NCBI GenBank assembly: GCA_012064415.1
Contig: SSNU01000176.1
Span: 54,150 to 95,874, forward strand
Direction of reading: 5' to 3'
Length of the DNA: 41,725 nt
Source: Gyrodactylus bullatarudis
Taxonomy: Eukaryota; Platyhelminthes; Monogenea; Gyrodactylidea; Gyrodactylidae
Part shown: positions 30,801 to 33,141 of the stretch, one piece after another
Layout of the letters: each line of letters begins with the position of its first letter
How positions within the stretch are numbered: the first letter of the stretch is position 1
Notes under the pieces: generated by a model
Database searches by the model: none
What the model saw: the letters and a program-made list of their open reading frames with translations, nothing else
Told to the model about the DNA's origin: nothing
Program-made: the position numbers and the translations under genes

Positions 30801-32361
30801 TGGTTATATACTTGTTCAAATTTTATTGTGGCTTCAAGTATGTGAAACAGACTGTCAGACCAGTGAAGTAAGAATTAAGGAACATCTCCGAGTAGGCAAC
30901 GTTGGTTCAGCGGTTCAAGAGTACCTTTGCAATACAACTCACACTGCGGTTGTGAGCAATTTAAGAATCTGGTAACAAGCCGATCCATGTGTTTCCCGAG
31001 CAGTTAGAGAACAAGTCTTGTGCAAAGCCGAAGCCCACTACAAAAAAATTCGAGAAAATTGCTAGATTGCTCAATGATGGTCTTGTTGCTAGCTCAACTC
31101 AGAAAGCAAGAGATTGATAACTTTTGTGAACAAAAAGAGCAAGTATTAGGATGTCTCATCTCAATTTACACATTTCGATTTACAAATTTTAAATTCCACT
31201 TATTCAGTAGAAGACCTGGGTTCGAATCCTGGCTATGGTGTACTGACGAGTCCTAATAAGGACAAAACGCGTCTACATCTGCCACCGTGAGTTGAATATT
31301 ATTCGTCTCTCTTATGGAATTGACACTTGCTTATCCGAATTTCTTACATCTAGGTGTAGGAAGACAATCTCCATAAAGTTAGAGTTCATGTGGACATAGT
31401 TTCTTACAAATTTTTGCTATCCCTAAGGAAGATTTATTTCTTGTTTCTCAAAATTGAAATAAGACGAATTGTTAATTTCATCAAACTTTGGGGTGATTTT
31501 TGGAAATTTTTGGGGTGAATTTTGGAAAAAAACTTTGTTTGGTTGATTTTTTGAATAAAGGATATTTACGAAAATGTTCGAGGAAACACCAACAGAGAAA
31601 TGACTTTACTCTCTGATAATTTAATCTAAAACCAAGTATGAATGGTCAACTCAACAACCAAGCTTTTGTCATATGAAAAAAGTAATTAAAAAATTTTATT
31701 GGTGCGTAAGCTTTAAAAATTTCATAGAACCTTATTCAACAAACAATTGGATGCTCTCGAAAATACATAAACAATTCTCACTTTTTTATCAATATCATTG
31801 TAAACCTCTGTAATACTCAATATTTTCGAATAGTGTTCCTTAGGTAATATACACATCGCCTTATTTAAACTGAGAGCATTATCCTCTGATGAGCATTCAC
31901 TTGAATACTTGAAAGATAATTTTGTATTATCTATAACTCGTTTAACATATTTATTCAAGGGATCTTCCTCGTCAGTATCAGATTCGATAGACTTTTTTAT
32001 GATTTCTTTTAGTTTATCCAGATATATAAAAATAATGGCAATAATCTGGAAGAGATATCATTGAGATATAAGAAATCATTTAATAAAATAATAATTCTTT
32101 GGGTAAAGTAAAAAATCCATGCCATTTTTTAATTCGAATTTTTTATTTATAAAATTTTTTGATATACCATTTTTATTGGCTATTTAATGAGGATTGAATA
32201 TGTATGTAGTGCTAAGCTTTCATTCGTCAGATCTTACCTCTTTCCATCTTTCCATACCTTCATCAGTAAAATCCACCAAAATTTTATATGTGCAAAAGTA
32301 CGGATTAAATGATGAACAATCTGTTATATCACATATGCAACTCAAACTATTGATCCAATCT
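3584..32361 (-). CDS. M16 peptidase (IDE/nardilysin-like), partial gene, 12 exons found
   Basis: Segments, 5' to 3' on the minus strand: 32238-32361, 31782-32045, 28727-28856, 25441-25452, 25180-25260, 24958-25144, 24840-24923, then a gap, 16277-16345, 15982-16242, 13528-13785, 4205-4444, 3584-3844. Each joins in phase to the next except across the gap. The encoded segments follow the order of insulin-degrading enzyme: VDFTDEG, MTPEKANI...EPWFESRY, FFPTNLSLLPSE, LRTVKELGY and NLTKEEF correspond to known M16 landmarks. M16A enzymes are cytosolic or secreted zinc peptidases built of four homologous domains. The zinc motif HxxEH lies in the first domain, which is not found here, so activity cannot be judged. 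Divergence from IDE is high and nardilysin is an equal alternative. The gene spans at least 28.8 kb, mostly transposon-filled introns. Confidence 0.8.
4205..4444 (-). CDS. M16 gene, penultimate exon
   Basis: Eighty codons in phase 0, with donor gtaagt (minus strand, 4204 downward). The acceptor is probably taattattaag, so the exon starts RESYIVTLEENLINLNED. YYMSYIFSESYFFHQS and KKILKNLTKEEFIGFI match the IDE/nardilysin region in which the helix around 'YFDR..EI..L..LTKEDI' packs the C-terminal domain. SKISCAPYNFVIE corresponds to the strand read as VSVHVL in IDE. The downstream intron to 3844 is short and contains no transposon. Confidence 0.8.
4863..5330. mobile_element. Left end of a diverged TIR-A transposon
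   Basis: Begins TA then caggtaaaagctctgtaaag, as in the complete elements at 6577 and 35044, and follows their arm with substitutions for about 400 bases (CCAAT-type motifs at about 4930-4970, tatcataccaggaagtagct near 5097). No matching right arm is seen. It runs toward a Tc1 transposase relic at 5523-6165, which could have been its cargo, but that link is an inference. Confidence 0.6.
5338..5407. repeat. (GT)n run and poly-C tract
   Basis: A short GT/TG dinucleotide run at about 5338-5355 is followed by a C8-9 tract near 5400. These are simple-sequence length-variable sites. Confidence 0.8.
5523..6165 (-). pseudogene. Tc1/mariner-type DDE transposase relic
   Basis: The minus strand reads FSDEKKFNLDGPDG, the diagnostic Tc1/Tc3 motif with the first/second catalytic Asp region, then WGAITYNGVLPF, then FQQDNAPFHS (second catalytic Asp) and NPIENLWG (normally NP.E..W, the last catalytic acid). 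It ends YISMYER and TGA at 5523-5525. Upstream text HWRKAKNVCF and GINDTKRNLV may be the DNA-binding part. Defects: an in-frame stop before KKFIF (about 5946), a one-base shift near 5830, and roughly 60 residues missing between WGAITYNGVLPF and FQQDNAP. It is inactive. The 5' boundary abuts a PLE terminus. Confidence 0.75.
6243..6293 (-). ncRNA. Hammerhead ribozyme, PLE type
   Basis: On the minus strand CUGAUGA (6274-6280) and GAAA (6262-6265) flank a tiny stem II segment GAACCGGU. They are followed by a near-palindromic stem III around aagctt and by ACUA-like stem I sequence. An upstream CCGGU (6289-6293) can pair with ACCGG of the stem II segment. Type I hammerheads with reduced stems are known from PLE termini. 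The core bases are intact; self-cleavage is not tested. Confidence 0.65.
6532..6576 (+). ncRNA. Hammerhead ribozyme, core-mutated and split
   Basis: CTGATGA (6545-6551) is present, but the expected GAAA reads AAAA, so the catalytic G12 is A. In addition the distal stem III and stem I strand are separated by the 1.26-kb insertion at 6577. This copy should not cleave. Confidence 0.6.
6577..7832. mobile_element. TIR-A fold-back transposon in a PLE hammerhead
   Basis: A 1256-bp element with inverted ends caggtaaaagctctttaaag...cagg/cctg, flanked by TA (6575-6576 and 7833-7834). The pre-insertion sequence can be read in the neighbouring PLE arm at 6233-6256, so the TA duplication is directly visible. 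The two arms meet near 7050, making it almost wholly palindromic. The left arm lacks about 320 bases found in the right arm (about 7270-7590). There is no transposase, so it is non-autonomous. TA target sites fit the Tc1/mariner/pogo superfamily. Confidence 0.8.
7690..7790 (+). promoter_or_regulatory. Outward CCAAT/TATA module in TIR-A right arm
   Basis: gattggcc (near 7706) and attggtc (near 7733) are followed by gtatataagtaag (near 7770), about 60 bases before the element end. The left arm holds the mirror copy. The order implies transcription out of the element. Inferred from motifs only. Confidence 0.4.
7835..7905 (+). mobile_element. Continuation of the split PLE terminus
   Basis: actaaatattcactcgtctt and the following ATGAATAGTTCATT resume the PLE arm broken at 6576. 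The ATG here is the decayed start of the short leader peptide found after other PLE hammerheads (MxSSLE). Confidence 0.65.
8044..8112 (+). promoter_or_regulatory. ATTGG - GCAGAGAGG - TATAAA module
   Basis: attgg at 8044 and 8071, gcagagagg at 8091-8099, then an A-rich tataaat. The same block order occurs near the ends of other inverted-repeat elements (2244, 18512, 25955, 33820). The TIR end belonging to this copy is not clear. Confidence 0.4.
8573..8622 (+). ncRNA. Hammerhead ribozyme, intact core, second PLE-like family
   Basis: Stem I AGGU (8580-8583) pairs with ACCU (8619-8622). The core is CUGAAGA (8584-8590) and GAAA (8599-8602). Stem III is AAUAAAAG/CUUUUAUU (8602-8617) and cleavage would follow C8618. 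The stem II segment GAGCCGAC is minimal. Upstream UCGGU (8572-8576) can pair with GCCGA inside it. All invariant core positions are present. It lies about 30 bases before a short ORF. Confidence 0.75.
8651..8988 (+). pseudogene. Small ORF downstream of a hammerhead, 5' part
   Basis: Starts MTISQHPQNIFKEIRQLMS, closely matching the decayed MTSSQQPPNIFEEIRQLMS on the minus strand near 33010-32960, also just after a hammerhead. PLE leaders near 14143 and 15006 begin MSSSLEIDNIFEDVR. After about 67 codons there is a stop (8855-8857). The frame continues one register over as SREANLKSLMKSILKK up to 8988, where a TA-flanked transposon begins. Residues PGFIIGIIIDIDQD and YGTFDTLF look like a small beta-rich fold, but no family is recognised. 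The remaining part lies at 12515-12589. Confidence 0.5.
9186..9229 (-). ncRNA. Hammerhead ribozyme, PLE arm copy
   Basis: Minus strand CUGACGA (9212-9218) and GAAA (9200-9203) enclose AAUCCGGU. Stem III is shortened (GAAA runs straight into AGCUUU instead of UAAAGCUUU), which should weaken it. Core bases are intact. Confidence 0.6.
9337..11790 (-). pseudogene. PLE reverse transcriptase - GIY-YIG endonuclease, frameshifted
   Basis: Reading 5' to 3' on the minus strand: an N-terminal part with LFAKQVLSLGPSFV (PLE RT lead-in); RT motif A FDGSSLFTNVPL (about 10930-10895), motif B QTDGVEMSSPIGP, and motif C YARYLDDTFLV with the catalytic DD; then a thumb region with PFLSFSPVCQKKS; then GIY-YIG with IYLIKCKCG, YVGQT and RIKEH (about 10020-9930); and a basic tail KRKSLSGQ ending at 9337. 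The RT-then-endonuclease order is that of canonical PLEs. Frame changes occur near 11550-11580, 11220 and 10580, and stops near 10290 and 10360. It is inactive but recent enough for motifs to be clear. Confidence 0.85.
11956..12003 (+). ncRNA. Hammerhead ribozyme, mirror copy in the other arm
   Basis: Plus strand CUGACGA (11969-11975) and GAAA (11984-11987), the inverted twin of 9186-9229. It is preceded by a CCAAT box (aaccaatcag near 11909) and tatatata at about 11943-11950, a plausible PLE promoter. Confidence 0.6.
12515..12589 (+). pseudogene. Cys-rich 3' part of the ORF interrupted at 8988
   Basis: Removing the TIR-B element with one TA joins KCTCLKSSSTN at the left to a cysteine-bearing segment here (YGLKCNSNC, then STNC), provided one base is lost from the A run at 12520-12526. 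The C.C...C...C pattern resembles a CxC-type zinc-binding tail. It ends at TAG 12587-12589. The join is supported by the TA duplication; the zinc role is inferred. Confidence 0.4.
12640..13500. other. Decayed PLE-terminus-like sequence and unassigned DNA
   Basis: gagctctttagaccctacac with a following cggcatgtatattta resembles the hammerhead-bearing termini at 19870 and 33050. A weak minus-strand hammerhead trace (CUGAAGG core, 13030-13100) is too mutated to call. Nothing else is recognised. Confidence 0.35.
13528..13785 (-). CDS. M16 gene exon with LRTVKELGY
   Basis: Eighty-six codons in phase 0, acceptor tattttctttag, donor gttagt. It starts SFGSDLCLNYLRTVKELGY, matching the strongly conserved IDE/nardilysin segment 'FNTLRTKEQLGY', then NGINIMVTSQSDKHCVDE, matching the strand and helix around 'LRFIIQS...YLESRVEAFL'. 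This is the best-conserved block of the C-terminal M16 domain and anchors the gene assignment. The exon ends EDNFSDTI. Confidence 0.85.
13950..14182 (-). mobile_element. Inverted PLE terminus abutting the PLE at 14183
   Basis: The minus strand carries aagctttatcactaaatatt, then ATGAGTTCTTCATTGG, whose translation starts MSSSLEIDNIFEDVRHYFS. This is the leader peptide seen after other hammerheads. The hammerhead itself is cut off at the junction with the GIY-YIG fragment of opposite strand. It shows the same inverted arrangement as 9171-12016. Confidence 0.6.
14183..14830 (+). pseudogene. PLE GIY-YIG endonuclease fragment, copy 1
   Basis: Begins FKCKCG (YIG side lost to mutation, cf. CKCGSAYVGQT in the 9337 element), then ALIKEHLRMGNLGSAVQEHL, NHTANVSSFSIFFQANPSD, CKQKELATQLGF and RFTNKKKLANVVKLL. 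Beyond a stop at 14554 the decayed tail still shows KRKSLSGQPTMDRR. This is the 3' half of a PLE ORF. It is catalytically incomplete since the GIY and YIG motifs are missing or broken. Confidence 0.75.
14831..15032 (+). mobile_element. PLE terminus between tandem copies, hammerhead with stem II deleted
   Basis: Contains accaatcagaggatt, a decayed TATA region, then CTGATGAAATATAAGC in which the stem II segment and half of GAAA are missing, and ATGAATTCTTCATTGG (leader start). It sits between a GIY-YIG end and an RT start, the usual tandem PLE arrangement. Confidence 0.6.
15033..15591 (+). pseudogene. PLE reverse transcriptase fragment
   Basis: Shows RT motif B FIQKDGIAMGSPSRPLLAD, then FYIRFVHDTYIIM, where the catalytic motif C YVDD is decayed to FVHD. 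A frame break follows, then VLSFLDVKLTRREDGSI and YASFSPASQK (thumb), ending KFIN at 15591. It is a PLE by the FLDV and NY.S.SP.SQK signatures. The missing second Asp and the frameshifts make it dead. A weak continuation follows to about 15670. Confidence 0.75.
15680..15775 (+). repeat. Degenerate short tandem motif (gctacttttgccac)
   Basis: Units such as ttgctacttttgccactttt and atgctacttttgctactc recur within 90 bases. Related motifs (ggggctacttttggaatta) recur near 19085, 19620-19695, 20680 and 31490-31530. It may be a dispersed minisatellite or internal repeats of one element. Confidence 0.4.
15982..16242 (-). CDS. M16 gene exon (NPLYRLPNEHL...)
   Basis: Eighty-seven codons in phase 0, donor gtgagt, acceptor tatttctaaag. 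NPLYRLPNEHLITKEKS then SLKVHRIRHKNFDKKSINIV and YTTI correspond to the IDE segment that runs through 'VQLPDRGW...NNCGIEIYYQTD'. TPELYARFLNSLLV leads into the LRTVKELGY exon with an exact phase match. It lacks the substrate-anchoring identities of IDE, so the protein is divergent. Confidence 0.75.
16277..16345 (-). CDS. M16 gene small exon (TSLNVYKQVIRKTG)
   Basis: Twenty-three codons, acceptor ttttttaattccag, donor gtaagg. An upstream gt at ggttagg would break phase with the next exon, so the later donor is preferred. The peptide TSLNVYKQVIRKTG fits the place after 'HGN' in IDE where a helix starts. The preceding exon was not found. Confidence 0.6.
16439..16755 (+). pseudogene. PLE GIY-YIG fragment, copy 2
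   Basis: Nearly identical to 14240-14560, differing at only a few positions (for example KAKAYY versus KAEAYY). Both copies share the same disabled state, so this is a recent local duplication or two insertions of one truncated source. The tail diverges after 16760. Confidence 0.8.
16905..17340 (-). pseudogene. LINE C-terminus, copy 1
   Basis: The minus strand encodes NSVYHLNQLWFEETSKAFF, QSLSGLRDQYRVQGEIKN and FEKLPNIIKRMSLFEFKREI. The last part resembles the CR1/Jockey-type ending 'WN.LP..IR....SFK..L'. The same block occurs at 39780-40110. Upstream of about 17230 the sequence enters an inverted repeat. The 3' noncoding part includes gatgtatatatatctaga. Confidence 0.6.
17231..17691. repeat. 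77-bp inverted repeat with 307-bp spacer
   Basis: 17231-17307 pairs with 17615-17691 (gatgacataaccat...atggttatgtcatc), with minor mismatch near the inner ends. It overlaps the 5' edge of the LINE fragment. Confidence 0.75.
17700..18485. other. No recognisable feature
   Basis: AT-rich. A minus-strand frame at 17939-18160 gives no family match. tgatcttggagataaacaac and tcccccttta near 18392-18430 echo PLE 3' noncoding sequence (cf. 14827-14860), suggesting a small relic. Confidence 0.4.
18488..19794. mobile_element. TIR-C inverted-repeat transposon, about 1.3 kb
   Basis: Left end TA then caggtcaagtacccg. The right end is the inverse, cgggtacttcatttg then TA. Both ends carry a CCAAT/ATTGG box and a TATA-like stretch. 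Inner inverted matches include ggttaattccaaaagtagcc (19078) with its complement near 19673. No transposase was recognised; the frame at 19281-19502 has no known motif. Confidence 0.55.
18505..18580 (-). promoter_or_regulatory. Outward promoter-like module of TIR-C left end
   Basis: On the minus strand: ATTGG (18573-18577), GGCAGAGAGG (18512-18521), then GATAAAG, then the element end. A mirror module at the right end has cattgg (19716) and gtataaaacggg (19772), without the GGCAGAGAGG block. Confidence 0.45.
19800..20490 (-). mobile_element. Decayed PLE terminus and endonuclease relic
   Basis: 19810-19960 resembles the hammerhead terminus at 32990-33130 (gctgactgaagtgcatgcaa, ctcagaccaaacaccggctt), but its core is mutated. 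Near 20400-20450 the minus strand still shows a FKEHL / AVQHHL trace of GIY-YIG. No frame survives. Confidence 0.45.
20495..21185. other. No recognisable feature
   Basis: AT-rich. Contains further traces of the gctactt motif near 20680-20705. No gene, RNA or repeat boundary was recognised. Confidence 0.4.
21190..21440. repeat. Tandem subterminal repeats (acagacccccgttcattt)
   Basis: Two units, about 21190-21260 and 21312-21430, share cagacccccgtt, tgacgtaatg and cacatcttgt with aggga/gaaa ccccttt. A further block, 21276-21338, is repeated directly at 21952-22014 (ttgtgaggaagttggggaaa...). Confidence 0.7.
21509..21868 (+). pseudogene. Pogo/Tigger-like transposase N-terminus (two HTH domains)
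   Basis: MVYTTRLSLRDQMKIISLKQ followed by MTYQDIANDRKCTVGQVASA is a helix-turn-helix of the pogo/CENP-B kind (residues about 8-47). LTRLSSIHDVPAGKEWLRNF with FLKKISGL (about 78-105) looks like the second HTH ending 'WL..F..R.G'. The frame ends at 119 residues with no DDE domain. The second half (from 21691) is duplicated in inverse at 22038-22262. It is a truncated remnant. HTH calls rest on pattern, not a search. Confidence 0.5.
21691..22262. repeat. 225-bp perfect inverted repeat
   Basis: 21691-21915 is the reverse complement of 22038-22262, with a 122-base spacer that contains the direct repeat shared with 21276. The arms code for the same 60-odd residues in mirrored frames, which shows no mutation since duplication. 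Confidence 0.85.
22270..22717. mobile_element. TIR-A-like right end, with unassigned DNA before it
   Basis: cactttacgggactttaacctg followed by TA resembles other TIR-A right ends. An attggtc (22612) and ccctatataagagggg (about 22651) lie before it in the outward promoter order. The left partner was not identified. The open frame at 22282-22488 has no family signature. Confidence 0.4.
22771..23481 (+). pseudogene. PLE fragment, third family: RT thumb and GIY-YIG
   Basis: First frame (to 22995): EILRTLRLTDKDHWDVKLRN and NSYPTKMIERIKEE are the PLE RT thumb. After a stop, a second frame (23041-23481) holds a nearly complete GIY-YIG: GCGIYKLKCSCDKSYIGQTG, with GIY and YIG intact, then RTRIKEH with the catalytic Arg, HVLNNNGHKI, and LIHEALEIG with the metal-binding Glu. 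All key endonuclease residues appear present. It is distinct in sequence from the other PLE families in the window, closer to Neptune/Poseidon-like GIY-YIG text. The RT palm is missing. Confidence 0.8.
23646..23681 (+). ncRNA. Possible hammerhead of the third PLE family
   Basis: CTGAAGA (23646-23652) and GTCGAAAC (23675 on) flank a segment that can form GGCG..UG / CA.CGUC as stem II. It lies 165 bases after the GIY-YIG stop, where PLE termini sit. Stem III and the cleavage site are not obvious, so this is a candidate only. Confidence 0.35.
23690..24835. other. No recognisable feature
   Basis: CCAAT motifs at about 23810-23890 may belong to an element end. The minus frames at 24047-24259 and 24444-24665 have atypical composition and no motif. 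I searched this stretch for the missing M16 exon and saw none. Confidence 0.4.
24840..24923 (-). CDS. M16 gene exon (SEYLNKQIALELASISELG)
   Basis: 84 bases, acceptor aaaattattatag, donor gtaagt, phase 2 at both sides. The peptide LICLSFLSEYLNKQIALELA then ISELGVM matches the IDE helix '[24 protein letters not shown]'. The next exon should supply the Tyr and beyond, and was not found. Confidence 0.75.
24958..25144 (-). CDS. M16 gene exon (PTNLSLLPSE...)
   Basis: 187 bases, acceptor tatataattttttag, donor gtaaaa (weak, but phase-consistent). With one base from the previous exon it reads PTNLSLLPSENDTDYPICLN, IWYKQTTKYKEPKASVILNL. It follows IDE 'FIPTNFEILPLE...[20 protein letters not shown]' through the whole exon: PTN, LP, YP, the W/F-K-Q turn and the K-P-K/P-K-A strand are conserved. 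In frame, the TAA right after the donor would end translation if the intron were retained. Confidence 0.85.
25180..25260 (-). CDS. M16 gene exon (LKELTVLRAEEKFDFDVIIP)
   Basis: 81 bases, acceptor gaatgtcctttaag, donor gtgagt. LKELTVLRAEEKFDFDVIIP with KNNDFF corresponds to '[21 protein letters not shown]' of IDE. It joins to PTN in the next exon with an exact phase match. At the 5' side it needs a phase 1 donor, met by the microexon. Confidence 0.8.
25441..25452 (-). CDS. Predicted 12-base microexon of the M16 gene
   Basis: gtagagataatc lies between a pyrimidine-rich acceptor (ttttttcttaaag) and a strong donor gtgagt. It keeps phase 1 on both sides and adds S-R-D-N-L between RYKLE and LKELTV, where IDE has a similar number of residues. 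Skipping it also keeps phase but leaves the alignment short by four residues. A six-base version using the ag inside is possible. Confidence 0.5.
25453..25645. other. Intron sequence
   Basis: AT-rich, no element recognised. Confidence 0.4.
25650..25905 (-). mobile_element. PLE 3' end relic
   Basis: Matches the tail and 3' noncoding part of the PLE at 9337-9600 with many changes (cattgtttcctcttcacata, cgttgacttctctgag). No open frame survives. Confidence 0.6.
25935..25985 (-). promoter_or_regulatory. ATTGG - GGCAGAGAGG - TATAAATA module
   Basis: On the minus strand: ATTGG (25978-25982), GGCAGAGAGG (25955-25964), TATAAATATAA (about 25944-25954). Same arrangement as at 2244 and 33820. A bounding inverted-repeat end is not clear here. 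Confidence 0.45.
25998..26125 (+). repeat. Degenerate minisatellite (caaaaagtctaagt)
   Basis: About four to five diverged units built on acaaaaagtctaagt and ttggtctaagtcctttt follow one another. Confidence 0.6.
26365..27183 (+). pseudogene. MULE (Mutator-like) transposase domain, catalytic Asp residues lost
   Basis: An uninterrupted frame of about 272 codons without a usable initiator ATG. KWQSLNNPNRYTKI and DGTLKSAFICL lead in. PLIVLAGCHFK is the first catalytic block (normally LDGTHLKG; the Asp is Ala). TATGIDGASEIFPIAI and WSFFL are the typical MULE core. VILSVREKGI replaces the usual ISDR.KG, so the second Asp is Val. CVFYIGKNV, WAEYAVGRCRYGNITSNIAE and ESMNA complete the domain. The C-terminal zinc segment is missing after 27183. 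Two lost acidic residues argue against activity, yet the long frame has stayed open. Confidence 0.8.
27312..27550 (+). mobile_element. tRNA-derived SINE containing a hammerhead, copy 1
   Basis: The head is tRNA-like: A box TGGCCTAGTGG (27324-27334) and perfect B box GGTTCGAATCC (27368-27378), correctly spaced for RNA polymerase III. The anticodon arm cgttg/caacg closes on only five bases and the acceptor ends do not pair, so it is not a working tRNA. A hammerhead follows 7 bases after the B box. The tail (to about 27550) is shared with 31208-31400. Schistosome Sm-alpha elements have a similar make-up (pol III boxes plus hammerhead). Confidence 0.8.
27386..27428 (+). ncRNA. Intact hammerhead ribozyme in the SINE
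   Basis: Stem I GGUGUA (27386-27391) pairs with UACAUC (27423-27428, one G-U). Core CUGACGA 27392-27398. Stem II GUCC/GGAC (27399-27402, 27409-27412) with loop UAAUAA-like. Core GAAA 27413-27416. A minimal stem III ACGCGU is followed by C27422 as cleavage base after GU. All invariant nucleotides are present. Such a short stem III is typical of hammerheads that act as dimers or in tandem transcripts. Confidence 0.85.
27600..27860. other. Unassigned
   Basis: No recognised element. Confidence 0.4.
27865..27965 (-). pseudogene. PLE GIY-YIG fragment
   Basis: The minus strand reads RFKEHLRVGNLGSAVQKHI, then a stop, matching the block after the YIG motif in other copies (IKEHLR.GN.GSAVQEHL). It is a short relic. 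Confidence 0.65.
28033..28188 (+). other. Unassigned open segment preceded by an acceptor-like site
   Basis: After taatttttgcag the frame is open for 51 codons to TGA: DAKFFTNKAFVSGILIS, KHVRQMFRPKTLKSFIDQ. It reads like real protein, but no family is recognised and no upstream exon was found. It could be part of a plus-strand gene or a decayed element. Confidence 0.3.
28335..28547 (-). other. Unassigned open frame, 70 codons
   Basis: NAVKVINALRSFIEGYVRSC and KIIIYLGLVSNYENDD give a balanced, globular-looking peptide. It is not part of the M16 reading and no family is recognised. Confidence 0.3.
28727..28856 (-). CDS. M16 gene exon with EPWFESRY
   Basis: 130 bases, acceptor tttttcag, donor gtgagt, phase 0 to 1. 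ETLNILENYMTPEKANIQLV and SVEPWFESRYKLE match IDE '[20 protein letters not shown]...TEEWYGTQYKQE'. The (T/R)PE(K/N) turn, the LVS strand and the E-W/P-Y/F-T-Y block are hallmark M16A features at the end of the second domain. This exon gave the first clear identification of the gene. Confidence 0.88.
29346..29400 (-). ncRNA. Hammerhead ribozyme in a PLE terminus
   Basis: Minus strand CUGAUGA (29384-29390), GAUCCGGC, GAAA (29372-29375), stem III around aaagctt and C before ACUA; stem I at least AGU/ACU. The core is intact. The upstream CCGGU strand seen in other copies is missing. The rest of the terminus (accaataagaggaca on the minus strand) extends to about 29470. Confidence 0.65.
29793..29981 (+). 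pseudogene. Ty3/gypsy RT start fragment
   Basis: KFNELESQGIIRRSNSSGSS and PLVAVPK fit the Ty3/gypsy RT opening 'LL..GIIRPS.SPW.SPVV.V.KK'. The frame is lost right after. A short, isolated piece lying between PLE sequences. Confidence 0.55.
30075..30154. repeat. Perfect 27-bp hairpin with 26-base loop
   Basis: 30075-30101 (agcttactaatggatccc...) is the exact reverse complement of 30128-30154. The GC-rich centre (cccaccgagact) stands out against the AT-rich surroundings. Confidence 0.9.
30192..31130 (+). pseudogene. PLE RT (palm end, thumb) and GIY-YIG remnants
   Basis: Starts at RT motif C, decayed from YLDD to YTDM (SRLYARYTDMVFDG). Continues FTKEDENDESLNFLDVLVTK, SFLSFSPVCQKKSLVRNGYL and LTPIYLKIPFQGEAAH. 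A frameshift precedes the GIY-YIG (CGYILVQ region damaged; VRIKEHLRVGNVGSAVQEYL preserved), then more breaks to about 31130. Close in sequence to the 9337 PLE family. Dead by loss of the catalytic Asp pair and of the YIG motif. Confidence 0.75.
31208..31400 (+). mobile_element. SINE copy 2, 5'-truncated, hammerhead core mutated
   Basis: Matches 27357-27550 with few changes. It keeps the B box but lacks the A box and tRNA head. Its hammerhead (31237-31279) has all stems, but GAAA reads AAAA (31264), changing G12, the proposed general base. So it is predicted not to cleave and not to be transcribed from its own pol III promoter. Confidence 0.8.
31400..31720. other. Unassigned
   Basis: Degenerate ttggggtgatttttggaaa units near 31490-31540; otherwise nothing recognised. 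Confidence 0.4.
31782..32045 (-). CDS. M16 gene exon (FIYLDKLKEIIKKS...)
   Basis: 88 codons in phase 0, acceptor tatctcttccag, donor gtgaga. IIAIIFIYLDKLKEIIKKSI matches the IDE helix 'IILHMFQYIQKLRAEG', and LNKAMCILPKEHYSKILSIT matches '[23 protein letters not shown]'. An acidic insert (ESDTDEEDP) lies where IDE has 'PQEWVFQE'; nardilysins also carry acidic inserts, though at another place. Confidence 0.78.
32238..32361 (-). CDS. M16 gene exon (DWINSLSC...VDFTDEG)
   Basis: 124 bases, acceptor tgattggatca preceded by gatctctttttcag-type tract, donor gtaaga. DWINSLSCICDITDCSSFNP then FCTYKILVDFTDEGMERWKE matches the IDE segment 'GWVNTLVGG...FMFFIINVDLTEEG'. It starts with one base completing a codon from an upstream exon with phase 2. 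Confidence 0.8.
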
Positions 32362-32369
32362 CTGAAAAA

Positions 32370-32925
32370 GATTTAAGCGTCTTTATATATATCTTAATAT
32401 TGGTTTAGCTGGTTCACGTAACTAAAACTTTACATTCTAAATCATTGAATTTAAAATCGTGAATTTATTTTTCTACATTTAAGTGTATTTTTTTAAACAA
32501 TAGGTAAAAATTTTGCATAAAAATTATCTGCAAATTATCTATATATTTTAACTTATAAAATCATTTAACCTGACAGGCAATTTTTTGAAGATGTATGTGA
32601 TTAATTATCACAAGAGAAATGAACAAAGGTACTTGAAATTATTCAAATTTGACATACAAAAGCTGACGAGAATGGCACCAAATAATGAAATATTCGTCTA
32701 TTATGTTTTGTGTTAACAGTAGTCTGTAGATTTACAACCACATGTTTTTATCTATTTTTCTAGTTTTATATGGTCCATTATATCTTGTTTATTTTTTGGA
32801 ACTTAGATTTTCATTCCTTATTAATACATACTATTCATTTTTTGGGATATAAGTAATGTCATGGTGTTAAAAAATTCAAAAATTTTTAATGATGTTCTCG
32901 ATTTCAATGAATAGATCATATACCA
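32370..32925. other. No recognisable feature
   Basis: AT-rich intron-like sequence. Confidence 0.45.
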
Positions 32926-32929
32926 AATT

Positions 32930-33140
32930 TAGCTTTATCGGACATAAGTTGCCTGATTTCCTCGAAGATATTTGGAGGTTGCTGACTAGAAGTCATGCAA
33001 GTTTTAAGAACGAACGAAAGTTGATTGGTGAATAAAGCTTTATTTTTGTCGGTTCTCTTCGGACCAAACACCGACTTAATATATTTATATACATGAAAAA
33101 TTAGAGAAAATAATAATAAAGGCCAATAGCAATCATTCAA
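32930..33140 (-). mobile_element. Hammerhead terminus with leader ORF, second family, decayed
   Basis: Minus strand: attggcc box near 33125, tatataaatatatt near 33075, then CCGAAGA (33056-33062, U4 changed to C) and a lost GAAA. Stem III aataaagctttatt is followed by ATG and MTSSQQPPNIFEEIRQLMS. It is the counterpart of the intact set at 8573-8700. Upstream TCGGT and ACCGA form the extra pairing even though the core is dead. Confidence 0.65.
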
Positions 33141-33141
33141 C

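Noticed and set aside
32194..32376. Plus-strand ORF of 60 codons
   Set aside because: It is the reverse of the M16 exon at 32238-32361, which has splice sites and family resemblance.
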